From NCBI RefSeq assembly GCF_918697865.1, contig NZ_CAKKMV010000006.1, forward strand, positions 186,001-250,000: a stretch of 64,000 bases of DNA, in the 5' to 3' direction. Below the pieces are notes generated by a model. It did no database searches. It was not told where the DNA came from and saw only the letters and a program-made list of their open reading frames with translations. The stretch comes from Massilia sp. Bi118. GTDB taxonomy: Bacteria; Pseudomonadota; Gammaproteobacteria; Burkholderiales; Burkholderiaceae_D. Below are positions 27,942 to 37,557 of the stretch, in pieces. Positions within the stretch are counted from its first letter, which is position 1. Every line of letters starts with the position of its first letter. Made by a program: the position numbers and the translations under genes.

Positions 27942-30350
27942 ATGAAAATCAACTTGCGGGATTTCCGCATCGGCTGGCGTTTGCTGGTCAAGGAACCGGC
28001 CTTTTCCGCGGTCGTGATCCTCGGCCTGGCGGTGGGCTTCTGCGCCTGCTTCCTGCTGCTCGGCTACGTGAATCACTCGCTGTCCTACGACCGCCACGTG
28101 CCGCAGCGCGAACAGGTCTACCGCCTGATGCAGCGCTGGAATATCTCCACCGCCGACGGCAAATGGAGCGATTCGGCCAGCCTGCCGGCGCGCGACGGCG
28201 CCATCGCCAGCGGCGTGCCGCTGCAGGCTACCTCCTTCATTTCGCGCGACATCGACGTCAAGATCGGCGCCCATGTGCAGACCATCAACGTGGTCGTGGT
28301 CGATCCGGACTTCCGCCGCATCTTCGCGCCGCAGGTGCTGGCCGGCGACCTCGACGCCGCACTGGCGCGTCCGGACGCGCTGGCCCTGACCCGCGAGACC
28401 GCCACCAAGCTGTTCGGCGGCCAGGACGCCCTCGGCAAGACGGTCGAAATCGGCGGCCAGCCTTATCGTGTGCTGGCGGTGCTGGCCGACCAGCCGGCCG
28501 CCACCACCCTGCCCTACGCATCGCTGGCCGGCAGCGCCACCACGATCTGGAAGCAGGAATACCGCCAGCTGGTCACCACCAACTGGGGCTCGTCGCACGG
28601 CGGGGTCTACATCAAGCTCGGCCCCGGCGCCGATCCGCAGGCGGTGGCCGACGGCGTGCGCCGCGCGATGCTGGCCTCGAACTTCTATTCGCGCCAGACG
28701 GCGGCGCAGAAGGCCTCGCTGAACGGGCGCGACATGATCGATTTCCGCCTCGGGCCGCTGGCCGACGCCTATCTCGATCCCGACATCGGCGGCACCTCCA
28801 GTACCCACGCCGACCGCAAGACCATCTTCGGCCTGGCCGCGGTGGCGATCCTGATCCTGGTGCTGGCCGCCACCAACTACGTCAACCTGGCCACCGTGCG
28901 CACCCTGCGCCGCCAGCGCGAGATCGCGGTGCGCAAGGTGCTGGGCGCCAGCGCCGGCGCGGTCAGCCGCCAGTTCCTGGCCGAGTCGGTCCTGGTGTGC
29001 CTGATCGCCACCGCCATCGGCCTGCTGCTGGCCTGGCTGCTGCTGCCGGTGTTCTCCGACCTGGTGCAGCGCAAGCTGGACCGCATGTTCACGCCCGCCT
29101 CGCTGGGCCTGTCGGTGCTGCTGGGCGCCTTGCTGGGCGTGCTGGCCGGCGCCTACCCGACCTGGTCGGCGCTGAAGGTGCGTCCCACCGCCGCCCTGTC
29201 CGGCCGTGGCAACGCTGAGACCGCCGGCGGCCTGTGGCTGCGCCGCGTGCTGACGGTGATGCAGTTCGCCACCGCGATGGGCCTGACCGGCATGACCCTG
29301 GCCGTGGCCTGGCAAACGCACTACGCCAGCACCCTCGATCCCGGCTTCGATCCGGGTCCGCTGCTGGTGGTGCGCACCAGCGGCGACCTGCGCGACGCCA
29401 ACGAGCGCAGCTTCCGCGATGCCCTGGTGCGCCTGCCGGGCGTGGACAGCGTCGGCGTGACCGACTACCCGGTCACCCTCAATTTCAACAGCACCGCGCT
29501 GCAGCGCGACGGCGGCCAGCCGATCGAGATCAACTGGTTCCGCGTGAGTCCGGAATTCTTCGGCGTGTACGGCCTGAAGCCGGTGGCGGGCCGCCTCTAC
29601 GAGCCTTCACGTGACAAGCTCGAAGACGGCGACAAGATCGTGCTCAACGAATCCGGGGCCCGCAAGTTCGGCTTCGCCAGCGCCCAGGACGCGATCGGCA
29701 AGACCATCCGCCAGCCGAACGGCGAAGATCCGATGCAGGTGGTCGGCGTCGCCCCCGATATCCGCCACCGCTCGGCACACGAACCGATGCAGCCGACCGT
29801 CTACTTCCTGTCGGACCGCATCGGCACCTTTACTGTGCGCAGCGCACACCAGATGGAAGCGGTGCAGCGCGCCATCGAGGAAATGTGGCCGCGCTATTTT
29901 CCGAACGACGTGATCGACGTGAAGCGCGTCGACAGCAGCTTCGCCCTGAGCTACGCCGACGACCTGCGCCTGGCCAAGCTGCTGGCGGCATCCAGCGTGA
30001 TCGCGACCGCGATCGCGGCCTTCGGCATCTACGTGCTGGCGGCCTACAGCGTGCAGCGGCGCGCCCGCGAGATCGTGCTGCGCAAGCTGTACGGCGCCGG
30101 CAACGCGGCGGTGGGCAGCCTGGTGATGCGCGAGTTCCTGGCCCTGATCGGCGCCGGCGCCCTGATCGGGCTGCCGCCGGCCTGGCTGGCGATGCAGAAC
30201 TACCTGGCCGGCTTCAACGAACGCGCGCCAATCGGCGCCTGGACCATCGTCGGCGCACTGCTGGTGGCGGGCGCGGTGGCGCTGGGCTCGACCCTGCGCC
30301 ATACGGTGGCGGCGGTGCGGATCCGCCCGGCGCTGGCGCTGCGCGAATAA
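27942..30350 (+). CDS. FtsX-type ABC permease with two FtsX domains, copy 1
   Basis: 802 residues. An N-terminal helix (about 20-40) precedes a large periplasmic MacB-core-like domain (about 50-280). The first FtsX core has AATNYVNLATVRTLRRQREI, and three further helices reach to about 405. A further helix near 435-450, a second periplasmic domain and a C-terminal FtsX core (LLAASSVIATAIAAFGIYVL, REIVLRKLYGA) complete it. This two-core form pairs with a stand-alone ATPase. It starts 10 bases after the ATPase stop, behind GAGGAGA. It is closely similar throughout to the next gene. Confidence 0.9.
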   Translation: MKINLRDFRIGWRLLVKEPAFSAVVILGLAVGFCACFLLLGYVNHSLSYDRHVPQREQVYRLMQRWNISTADGKWSDSASLPARDGAIASGVPLQATSFISRDIDVKIGAHVQTINVVVVDPDFRRIFAPQVLAGDLDAALARPDALALTRETATKLFGGQDALGKTVEIGGQPYRVLAVLADQPAATTLPYASLAGSATTIWKQEYRQLVTTNWGSSHGGVYIKLGPGADPQAVADGVRRAMLASNFYSRQTAAQKASLNGRDMIDFRLGPLADAYLDPDIGGTSSTHADRKTIFGLAAVAILILVLAATNYVNLATVRTLRRQREIAVRKVLGASAGAVSRQFLAESVLVCLIATAIGLLLAWLLLPVFSDLVQRKLDRMFTPASLGLSVLLGALLGVLAGAYPTWSALKVRPTAALSGRGNAETAGGLWLRRVLTVMQFATAMGLTGMTLAVAWQTHYASTLDPGFDPGPLLVVRTSGDLRDANERSFRDALVRLPGVDSVGVTDYPVTLNFNSTALQRDGGQPIEINWFRVSPEFFGVYGLKPVAGRLYEPSRDKLEDGDKIVLNESGARKFGFASAQDAIGKTIRQPNGEDPMQVVGVAPDIRHRSAHEPMQPTVYFLSDRIGTFTVRSAHQMEAVQRAIEEMWPRYFPNDVIDVKRVDSSFALSYADDLRLAKLLAASSVIATAIAAFGIYVLAAYSVQRRAREIVLRKLYGAGNAAVGSLVMREFLALIGAGALIGLPPAWLAMQNYLAGFNERAPIGAWTIVGALLVAGAVALGSTLRHTVAAVRIRPALALRE

Positions 30351-30359
30351 GGACACGGC

Positions 30360-32774
30360 ATGACGATGAAAACAAGCCTGCGCGATTTCCGCATCGGCTG
30401 GCGCTTACTGGTGAAGGAACCGGCGTATTCGGCGGTGGTGGTGTTCGGCCTGGCGGTGGGCATTGCCGTGTGCTTCCTGCTGCTCGGCTTCGTACGCCAT
30501 TCCTTTTCCTATGACGAGAACGTGCCGGAGCGCGAGCGCGTGATGCGGCTGATGCAGCACTGGAACGTGGAAGCGATCGGCACCGGGTGGTCCGACGGCG
30601 TCAGCCTGCCGGCGCGCGACGCGGCGCTGGCGAGCGGCCAGCCGCTGCTGGCCAGCGCCGTCTCCGGCGTCAGCTTCGACGTGCGCGCCGGCGACATCGT
30701 CGGCACGCTGGGCGTGGCCCTGGTCGACCCGGACTTCGAGAAGATCTTCGCGCCGAAAGTGCTGGCCGGCGACCTGCACGCCGCACTCACCCGCCCGGAT
30801 GCGGTGGCGCTGACGCGGGACGCCGCTATCAAGATGTTCGGGCGCGCCGACGTGGTCGGCAAGACCTTGCAGAATGACCGCCAGACTTATCTGGTGGCGG
30901 CGGTGGTGGCCGACCAGCCGGCCGCTACCACCCTGCCCTACGAGGCGCTGGCGGGCAGCGGCGGCACGGTCTGGCCCTCCATCAAGAATTTCAGGAACAC
31001 CTGGGGCGGCACGGCCGGCCGGGTCTACCTGAAACTGCTGCCCGACGCCGATCCGCAAGCCGTGCTGGAAGCCGTCAGGCGCGGCCTGCGTGCCTCATCG
31101 CTGGTGCAGCGCGACTATGCCGAGCAGGTCGCGGCGCTCGGCGGGCGCGACCTGATCGAGTACAAGCTCGGGCCGATCGCCGATGCCTACCTCGACCCCG
31201 ACACGACGGATCACTCGCCGATTCACGGCGAGCGCCAGGCGATGCTGGGACTGGCCGTGGTGGCGCTGCTGATCCTGCTGCTGGCGGCGACCAACTACGT
31301 CAACCTCGCCACCATCCGCACCCTGGCGCGCCAGCGCGAGATCGCCATGCGCAAGGTGCTGGGCGCTTCGGCGCCGGCGGTGGCGCGCCAGTTCCTGGCC
31401 GAATCGGTGCTGGTGTGCCTGATCGCCACCGTGCTCGGTCTGCTGCTGGCCTGGCTGGTGCTGCCGCTGTTTGCCGACCTGGTGCAGCGCCGCTTCGATA
31501 CCATGTTCAGCCCGGGTGCGATCGCCGGCGCCCTGGCCTTCGGCGTGCTGCTGGGCGTGGCGGCCGGCGCCTGGCCGACCTGGTCGGCGCTGCGGGTGCG
31601 CGCCAGCGCCGCTCTGGCCGGCCGCAACGGCACCGAGACCGCGCGCGGCCTGTGGCTGCGGCGTTCCCTCACCGCGCTGCAGTTCGCGGTGGCCATGGGC
31701 CTGACCGGCACCACGCTGGCAGTGGCCTGGCAAACCCATTACGCCAGCACGCTCAGCCCGGGCTTCGATCCGCGCCCGCTGCTGACGCTGCCGGCCGGGA
31801 ACGACATGCGCGACCCGCGCCTGCGCGCCTTCCGCGACGAAGTGCTGCGCCTGCCCGGGGTGGCGAACGTGGCCGAGTCAAGCACGCCGGTCACCTTCAC
31901 CAACGCCTATACCACGCTGCGCCGCGAAGGCGGCCAGGCGACCGACGTCAACCAGTATTCGGTGAGCCCGGAATTCTTCGACGTGTACGGCCTGAAGCCG
32001 GTGGCGGGCCGCCTGTACAGCGCGGCGCTGGACCGCATGAACCAGACCGACCGGGTGGTGATCAACGCCTCGGCGGCGCGCAAGTTCGGCTTCGCCAGCC
32101 CGCACGATGCGGTCGGCAAGGTGATCCAGGGTACCGACAACGAGGACCGGCAAATGCAGGTGGTGGGGGTGGCGCCGGACATCCGGCACCGTTCGGCGCG
32201 CGAGGGCGCGCAGCCGAGCGTGTTCTACCTGCGCGACCGGGTGCGGATCCTGACGATCCGCTGCAGCGGCGACCCGGTGGCGGTGAAGCATGCGATCGAG
32301 GAGATCTGGCCGCGCCACTTCCCCAACGAGCCGGTGAGCGTGGTGCACATGGACAGCTTCATCGTCGAGGAGTTTTATGCCGACGACCTGCGCCTGGCCA
32401 AGCTGCTGGCGGCATCCAGCGTGATCGCGATGGCGATCGCGGCCTTCGGCATCTATGTGCTGGCGGCCTACAGCGTGCAGCGGCGCGAACGCGAGATCGT
32501 GCTGCGCAAGCTGTATGGGGCGAACGGGATGGCGGTGGGCGGCCTGGTACTGCGCGAATTCGCGCTGCTGGTGGGCGCCGGCGCCGTGGCCGGGCTGCCC
32601 TTTGCGTGGGTCGCCATGCAGCGCTACCTGGCAAGCTTTGCGGAACGGGCGCCGATCGGCGCCTGGACCATCGTTGCCGCGCTGCTGCTGGCTTGCGCGG
32701 TGACGCTGGGATCGACCCTGCGCCACACGCTGGCCGCGGTGCGGATCCGGCCGGCGCTGGCGCTGCGGGAGTGA
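30360..32774 (+). CDS. FtsX-type ABC permease with two FtsX domains, copy 2
   Basis: 804 residues with the same architecture as the preceding permease and near-identical landmark segments (LRDFRIGWRLLVKEPA, FLAESVLVCLIAT, AYSVQRRxREIVLRKLYGA). The periplasmic parts differ most, for instance around residues 170-210 and 480-520. The pair arose by tandem duplication and may form a heterodimer. It starts 9 bases after copy 1 and ends the operon. The stop codon is 4 bases from the convergent FKBP gene stop. Confidence 0.9.
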   Translation: MTMKTSLRDFRIGWRLLVKEPAYSAVVVFGLAVGIAVCFLLLGFVRHSFSYDENVPERERVMRLMQHWNVEAIGTGWSDGVSLPARDAALASGQPLLASAVSGVSFDVRAGDIVGTLGVALVDPDFEKIFAPKVLAGDLHAALTRPDAVALTRDAAIKMFGRADVVGKTLQNDRQTYLVAAVVADQPAATTLPYEALAGSGGTVWPSIKNFRNTWGGTAGRVYLKLLPDADPQAVLEAVRRGLRASSLVQRDYAEQVAALGGRDLIEYKLGPIADAYLDPDTTDHSPIHGERQAMLGLAVVALLILLLAATNYVNLATIRTLARQREIAMRKVLGASAPAVARQFLAESVLVCLIATVLGLLLAWLVLPLFADLVQRRFDTMFSPGAIAGALAFGVLLGVAAGAWPTWSALRVRASAALAGRNGTETARGLWLRRSLTALQFAVAMGLTGTTLAVAWQTHYASTLSPGFDPRPLLTLPAGNDMRDPRLRAFRDEVLRLPGVANVAESSTPVTFTNAYTTLRREGGQATDVNQYSVSPEFFDVYGLKPVAGRLYSAALDRMNQTDRVVINASAARKFGFASPHDAVGKVIQGTDNEDRQMQVVGVAPDIRHRSAREGAQPSVFYLRDRVRILTIRCSGDPVAVKHAIEEIWPRHFPNEPVSVVHMDSFIVEEFYADDLRLAKLLAASSVIAMAIAAFGIYVLAAYSVQRREREIVLRKLYGANGMAVGGLVLREFALLVGAGAVAGLPFAWVAMQRYLASFAERAPIGAWTIVAALLLACAVTLGSTLRHTLAAVRIRPALALRE

Positions 32775-32778
32775 AGGC

Positions 32779-33219
32779 TTACTGGACCGCGGTCAGGGTG
32801 ATGTCGAACACCAGGCCGGCGTTCGGCGGGATCGAGCCGCTGCCGCTGGCGCCGTAGCCCAGGTTCGACGGGATCAGCACGGTGCGCTTGCCGCCCACCT
32901 TCATGCCCGCCACGCCCTGGTCGAAACCGGCGATGACCTTGCCCGCGCCGAGCAGGAAGCTGAAGCTGCCGGTATCGAACTGGGCGCCCTTGTTGCCGGC
33001 CGCGGTGGTGCTGTACAGCCAGCCGGTGTAGGTGACCGTGACGTTCTTGCCGTTGACGGCTTCAGTACCGGTGCCGACCACGGTGTCGGTCTTGGTCAGG
33101 GCGGCCGGGTTGGCAACGACGACGTTGCTACCGGAATCACCACCACCGCCGCCGCCGCAGGCGGACAGGCTCAATACGGCGGCGAAGGCGGCTGCCAGCG
33201 GGAAGGACAACAGTTTCAT
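32779..33219 (-). CDS. FKBP-type peptidyl-prolyl isomerase lipoprotein
   Basis: The 146-residue protein has a lipobox ending in Cys21 (LSLSAC), so it is exported and lipid-anchored, and then a glycine linker. The FKBP domain (about 45-146) contains VTVTYTGWLYS, FDTGSFSFLLGAGKVIAGFDQGVAGMKVGGKR (seen as two adjoining blocks) and GYGASGSGSIPPNAGLVFDI. It catalyses cis-trans isomerisation of prolyl bonds in the periplasm. It is a single-gene unit convergent with the efflux operon. Confidence 0.92.
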   Translation of the reverse strand: MKLLSFPLAAAFAAVLSLSACGGGGGGDSGSNVVVANPAALTKTDTVVGTGTEAVNGKNVTVTYTGWLYSTTAAGNKGAQFDTGSFSFLLGAGKVIAGFDQGVAGMKVGGKRTVLIPSNLGYGASGSGSIPPNAGLVFDITLTAVQ

Positions 33220-33326
33220 GGTAATCCTCGTACAGATTGAAGTTTAACTAGGGAAACTTCGACCATACCAAGGAGTCACTGTGGCTGTCTATGCCAAATT
33301 TGTACGGCTTTGTCTAAATAAGACGT

Positions 33327-35204
33327 TCAAATTTCTACCTGCGTGCCCAGCTCGATCACGCGATTCGCCGGGATCTGGTAGTAGTCGGCGGCGGTGCGGG
33401 CGTTGCGCTGCATGAGCACGAACAGGTGCTCGCGCCACGGCATCATGCCCGATCCCGGCACCGAGATCACGGTCTGGCGCGCGATGAAGAAGGAGGTCTC
33501 CATCATCTCGAATTCCAGCTGCTGCAAGGCGCACAGGCGCAGGATGTCGGGGATGTTCGCCTCGTCCTTGAAGCCGTAGCTGACGTTCAGCTGGAAGCAG
33601 TTGTGGCCCAGCGACACCACCTCGACCTGCTCCGACTCCGGCACATAGGGTTCTTCGCGGATGTGCACCGTCAGGAACACGACGCGCTCGTGCAGCACCT
33701 TGTTGTGCAGCAGGTTGTGCAGCAGGGCGTGCGGCACGCCGTCGGTTTCGCCGCGCAGGAAGATCGCGGTGCCGGCCACGCGGCTTGGGGGGCCGACGAA
33801 CAGCGATTGCAGGAAGTCCTCGAGCGGGATCGCGTGCTTTTCCAGGTTCTCGAACACCAGCTCACGGCCGCGCTTCCAGGTCAGCATGATGGTCAGCAGG
33901 ATCGCGCCCAGCAGCAGCGGGAACCAGCCGCCGTGCAGCAATTTGAGGGTGCTGGCCGAGAACAGCATGATGTCCATGATCATGAAGAAGCCGGTCGCGC
34001 CGAAGCACAGCGCCAGCGGCAGGTGCCAGCGGTAGCGTGTCACGAAGAAGGTGAGAATCGTCGTGGCGAACATGGTCGCCGTCACCGCGATGCCGTAGGC
34101 GCCGGCCAGTTTATCCGACGAGCCGAAGCCGACCACCGCGATCAGAACCACCGCCAGCTGCAGCCAGTTGACGGCCGGGATGTAGATCTGGCCGATCTCG
34201 CTTTCCGAGGTGTGCATCACGCGCATGCGCGGCAGCAGGCCGAGGGCAATGGCCTGCTTGGTCATCGAGAAGGTGCCGGAAATCGTCGCCTGCGAGGCGA
34301 TCACCGCGGCCATCGTCGACAGCACCACCAGCGGCAGCACGCTCCAGCTGCCGAGCTGGTGGAAGAAGGGGTTTTCGACGGCGTCCGGGTGCATGATCAA
34401 GAGCGCGCCCTGGCCCAGGTAGTTCAGGGCCAGCGCCGGGAACACGACCATGAACCAGGCCGCGCGGATCGGCTTCTTGCCGAAGTGGCCCATGTCGGCG
34501 TACAGGGCCTCGGCGCCGGTCAGCGACAGCACCACCGCGCCCAGCGCGACGAAGGCGATGAAGCGGTTGCGCAGCATGAATTCGAAGGCGTGCAGCGGGT
34601 TCAGGGCCTGCAGGATCACCGGCGCCTCGACGATGTTGATCACGCCCATGATGGCTAGGGCCGCGAACCAGACGATCATGATCGGGCCGAAGAAGCGGCC
34701 GATGCCGGCGGTGCCATGGCGCTGCACGCTGTACAGGATCACCAGCACCACGATGGTCAGCGGCACGACCCATTTTTCGAGGCCGGGCGTGGCCACTTCC
34801 AGGCCCTCGATCGCGCCCAGAACGGAAATCGCCGGGGTGATCACGCTGTCGCCGTAGAACATGGTGGCGCCGAACACGCCGATGATCATCAGCACATAGT
34901 GCCAGCGTGAGTGGCGGGTGACGGAATTCAGGGCCAGCGCCATCAGGGCCATGATGCCGCCCTCGCCGCGGTTGTCGGCGCGCAGCACCAGGGTCACGTA
35001 CTTGAGCGAGACGATCATCGTCAGGCCCCAGAAGATCAGGGAGACGATGCCGAGCAGGTTCGGCGTGCTCAGGGGCAGGCCGTGGGTCGGGTCGAAGATG
35101 GTTTTCAGCGTGTACAGCGGGCTGGTGCCGATGTCGCCGTAGACGATACCGACGGCAGCCAGGGTCAGTGCCGCGAGGCTGCTTTTCTTGTGTTGCTCAC
35201 TCAA
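33327..35204 (-). CDS. kup: Low-affinity potassium transporter Kup
   Basis: 625 residues from the TTG at 35204. The protein opens LSEQHKKSSLAALTLAAVGIVYGDIGTSPLY (read in overlapping parts), the invariant Kup N-terminus, followed by 12 helices and a cytoplasmic C-terminal domain (about 480-625). It imports K+ with H+. The frame continues upstream to an ATG at 35240, which would add 12 residues unlike the family; GGTGA lies 5 bases before the TTG, which I prefer. Confidence 0.94.
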   Translation of the reverse strand: MSEQHKKSSLAALTLAAVGIVYGDIGTSPLYTLKTIFDPTHGLPLSTPNLLGIVSLIFWGLTMIVSLKYVTLVLRADNRGEGGIMALMALALNSVTRHSRWHYVLMIIGVFGATMFYGDSVITPAISVLGAIEGLEVATPGLEKWVVPLTIVVLVILYSVQRHGTAGIGRFFGPIMIVWFAALAIMGVINIVEAPVILQALNPLHAFEFMLRNRFIAFVALGAVVLSLTGAEALYADMGHFGKKPIRAAWFMVVFPALALNYLGQGALLIMHPDAVENPFFHQLGSWSVLPLVVLSTMAAVIASQATISGTFSMTKQAIALGLLPRMRVMHTSESEIGQIYIPAVNWLQLAVVLIAVVGFGSSDKLAGAYGIAVTATMFATTILTFFVTRYRWHLPLALCFGATGFFMIMDIMLFSASTLKLLHGGWFPLLLGAILLTIMLTWKRGRELVFENLEKHAIPLEDFLQSLFVGPPSRVAGTAIFLRGETDGVPHALLHNLLHNKVLHERVVFLTVHIREEPYVPESEQVEVVSLGHNCFQLNVSYGFKDEANIPDILRLCALQQLEFEMMETSFFIARQTVISVPGSGMMPWREHLFVLMQRNARTAADYYQIPANRVIELGTQVEI

Positions 35205-35283
35205 GATGTCACCATTGCTTGTTCTGGTGCACCGCACCATAAGATATCGTCAAGAAAAATGCAAATCTTTCATGGTGCGGGCC

Positions 35284-37446
35284 TCATTTCGGCAAGGTTT
35301 TCCACCATTTGAGCAAATCCCGCAACGCTTCCGGCTGGTTCAGGGGCGCAAACCGCCCCGCCTGATCCCGCTGGTTGACGCCGTGGCAAGAGGCGCAGAC
35401 CCGCATCTCGCCCGCCTGGAAGCTGATCCAGTTGCGTTCGCGGACCACCGCCGTGCCTTGCGGGTCGGTGGTCTGCCAGGTCAGGGCGCGCCCGGCCGGC
35501 ACCAGCGCCGCAGTCGAACCGTCGCGGGCGATCCGCACGCTCCCCGGCGGTCCGCCCGGATTGGCCGGATTCACCGCCTCGTGCAGCGCCTTGGCCAGCA
35601 CGCGCCGTCCGGGGCGGCCCGGGTAGGCCCGCACCTGGTCGCCCTGGAACAGCTGGAAGTGCGCGATGTCGTAGGTGCGCCCGCCCGGCTTATCCTGCGA
35701 CACCGTCCTGATGCCGCCCGGCACGCGCAGGTTGAAAGGCTGCTGCAATTCTGCCCGATCGCGGCTGGTCTGGTCGCGCGTGACGATCAGCGCCAGGCCG
35801 CGCGTGGTCAGCCAGCGCCGCAAGCTTGCTTCGTCCACGCCTTCGGCGGCCAGCACCGCGCGCTCCGGCGCCTCCAGCCCGCTGCGCGCACGCACAGGAC
35901 GCGCGCGCGGCCTCAGCTCGACCGCCTCGATCTCCCACAATTCGCCCGACCACGCCTGGCGGCCATGCGCGCCGCGCCACCACAGGGCGCGCCGGATGCC
36001 CGCCGTGAGCGGAGCGCCGGCGCGATACAGGCCGTCGCCACCGCGCACCAGGCGCACCAGCCGCAAGCCGGCCAGCGGCCGGTCCGGCGCCGGCGCGTCG
36101 ACTTCGGGCGCATGGCTGGCCACCAGCGCGCCGTCGGCCAACGCCAGCGGATTGCGGAAGCGCCCCGTCGGCAGCGCGTCGCCGGGATGCCCGGCCGTCA
36201 CCGGCGCCACCGTCATCCGCTCCGCATCCAGCCCGGGCGCGCCGCTCAGGCGCACGATCTGCCCGGTGGCATAGGTGTCGCGGTCGCGCGCCGCAATCGC
36301 GAGATAGCTGCCGTGCCGGCGCGGATCCTCGGCCAGCTGGAACAGGCCGCCCTCGCGGCGCACGCTGCTGCGGTTGGCGTGCAGGCGGTCGACACTGCGG
36401 CTAGAGAGGTTGGGATCGTCGCGGAAGCTGGGAATGAAATGGCCGAAGGACAGCTCGTGCTGGCCGATGTGGTTCAAGGTCTCCTCGCCGCTGCCGTCCT
36501 GCTCCATCTGCCAGGCGGTAAAGAAATTGGTGGTGAAGGCGCTCACCGCGCCGTAGGGGCCGCTGCCGCCGGTGCGCGATTCGGGGAAGGTCTCGGCGCG
36601 CGTGGCCAGCGCCGGCGCATTGGCGGCTTCGCCGGCGTAGTTGAAGGATTTGAAGGGCAGCGCGACGCCATTGCCCTGGGCGTCGCGGTCGCGCTGGGCC
36701 AGCTGGTCCTGCTGCAGATGGTCCCAGCGCACGAACACGATGCGGCCATAGCTGTCCACGAAGGGGCTGAAGGCGCCGCTCGGCGTGTGGTTCAGGATGC
36801 GCAGCCGGCCGCTGGCCGGGTCCAGGCTCCAGATGCCGGTGGTAGTCGGCGTCGCCTCGTATTCGTCCAGCTGCGGATACAGGTGCGGCAAGCCGCTGCG
36901 CGGCCGGTCCGAGGTGAACAGGATCCGGCCATCGGTGGCGTAGAAGGGCGACAGGTTGTTCGCATCCGGGGGCTGTCCCGCCACTTGTTGGATGCGGACC
37001 TGCTCGCCCGCTCCCAGGCCTGCCACTTCGTACACCTGCCAGAACGCCCGCGGGCCGCTGCCGACCACCATGCTGAACAGGGCGCGCTTGCCATCCCAGT
37101 GCACCGCCGGCTCGCGCACGGCGATGGCCTTGTCTCCCTGCTCGCCCTCGCTGCCGAAGCCGGCCTCGCGAGTCAGGTTGCGCAGCTTGCCGTCGGGGTA
37201 GCGCAGCATCAGGTCGCCGCCGCGTGGCGCGGCCTCGATACCGGGCAGGTGGTTGGCGAAGGCGGAAAAGCGGGTGGCGTGATCGTGCTGCGGCGGCACC
37301 TGGGCCGCGAACAGCAGCGGATAGCGTAGCCGGACCGGCTGCGCTGTTTGTGCTGTTTGCGCTGTTTGTGCTGCGGACGCCGCTGCCTGCGCGCCGGCGC
37401 ACAGCACCAGCGGCAGGACCAGAAAGCAGCAGCGGAAACGCGTCAT
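35284..37446 (-). CDS. Exported beta-propeller protein with one haem-binding motif, hydrazine-synthase-alpha-like
   Basis: 720 residues. The signal peptide (FLVLPLVLCAGAQA) is followed by a short QTA repeat. TolB-like propeller blades fill about 40-400 (NNLSPFYATDGRILFTSDRP, FSPFVDSYGRIVFVRWDHLQ). The C-terminal domain has GSVRIARDGSTAALVPAG, a NWISFQAGEMRVCASCHG segment with one CxxCH, and QRDQAGRFAPL. This order (propeller, then a GSV...P...N-W...GE...CxxCH block) resembles the HZS-alpha/HzsA-related family. That is recall, not a search. I start it at 37446; the frame extends to 38004 but is antisense to the lipoprotein gene there. It is divergent from that gene. Confidence 0.7.
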   Translation of the reverse strand: MTRFRCCFLVLPLVLCAGAQAAASAAQTAQTAQTAQPVRLRYPLLFAAQVPPQHDHATRFSAFANHLPGIEAAPRGGDLMLRYPDGKLRNLTREAGFGSEGEQGDKAIAVREPAVHWDGKRALFSMVVGSGPRAFWQVYEVAGLGAGEQVRIQQVAGQPPDANNLSPFYATDGRILFTSDRPRSGLPHLYPQLDEYEATPTTTGIWSLDPASGRLRILNHTPSGAFSPFVDSYGRIVFVRWDHLQQDQLAQRDRDAQGNGVALPFKSFNYAGEAANAPALATRAETFPESRTGGSGPYGAVSAFTTNFFTAWQMEQDGSGEETLNHIGQHELSFGHFIPSFRDDPNLSSRSVDRLHANRSSVRREGGLFQLAEDPRRHGSYLAIAARDRDTYATGQIVRLSGAPGLDAERMTVAPVTAGHPGDALPTGRFRNPLALADGALVASHAPEVDAPAPDRPLAGLRLVRLVRGGDGLYRAGAPLTAGIRRALWWRGAHGRQAWSGELWEIEAVELRPRARPVRARSGLEAPERAVLAAEGVDEASLRRWLTTRGLALIVTRDQTSRDRAELQQPFNLRVPGGIRTVSQDKPGGRTYDIAHFQLFQGDQVRAYPGRPGRRVLAKALHEAVNPANPGGPPGSVRIARDGSTAALVPAGRALTWQTTDPQGTAVVRERNWISFQAGEMRVCASCHGVNQRDQAGRFAPLNQPEALRDLLKWWKTLPK
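37343..37372. repeat. 9-base tandem repeat inside the haem protein gene
   Basis: GCTGTTTGT and GCTGTTTGC alternate for a little over three units. In the minus-strand gene this encodes a QTA-type repeat just after the signal peptide. Copy number could vary by slippage without breaking the frame. Confidence 0.8.
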
Positions 37447-37557
37447 GGATAAATCCTGTTGTCGAACTGAATAAAGTGTAGCCGAGCCCTCATGCCAGGT
37501 TGCAATTTTTAGGCGCTTTCGGCAAGCTGTGAGCAAAACTTCAACAATGGAGACGCC

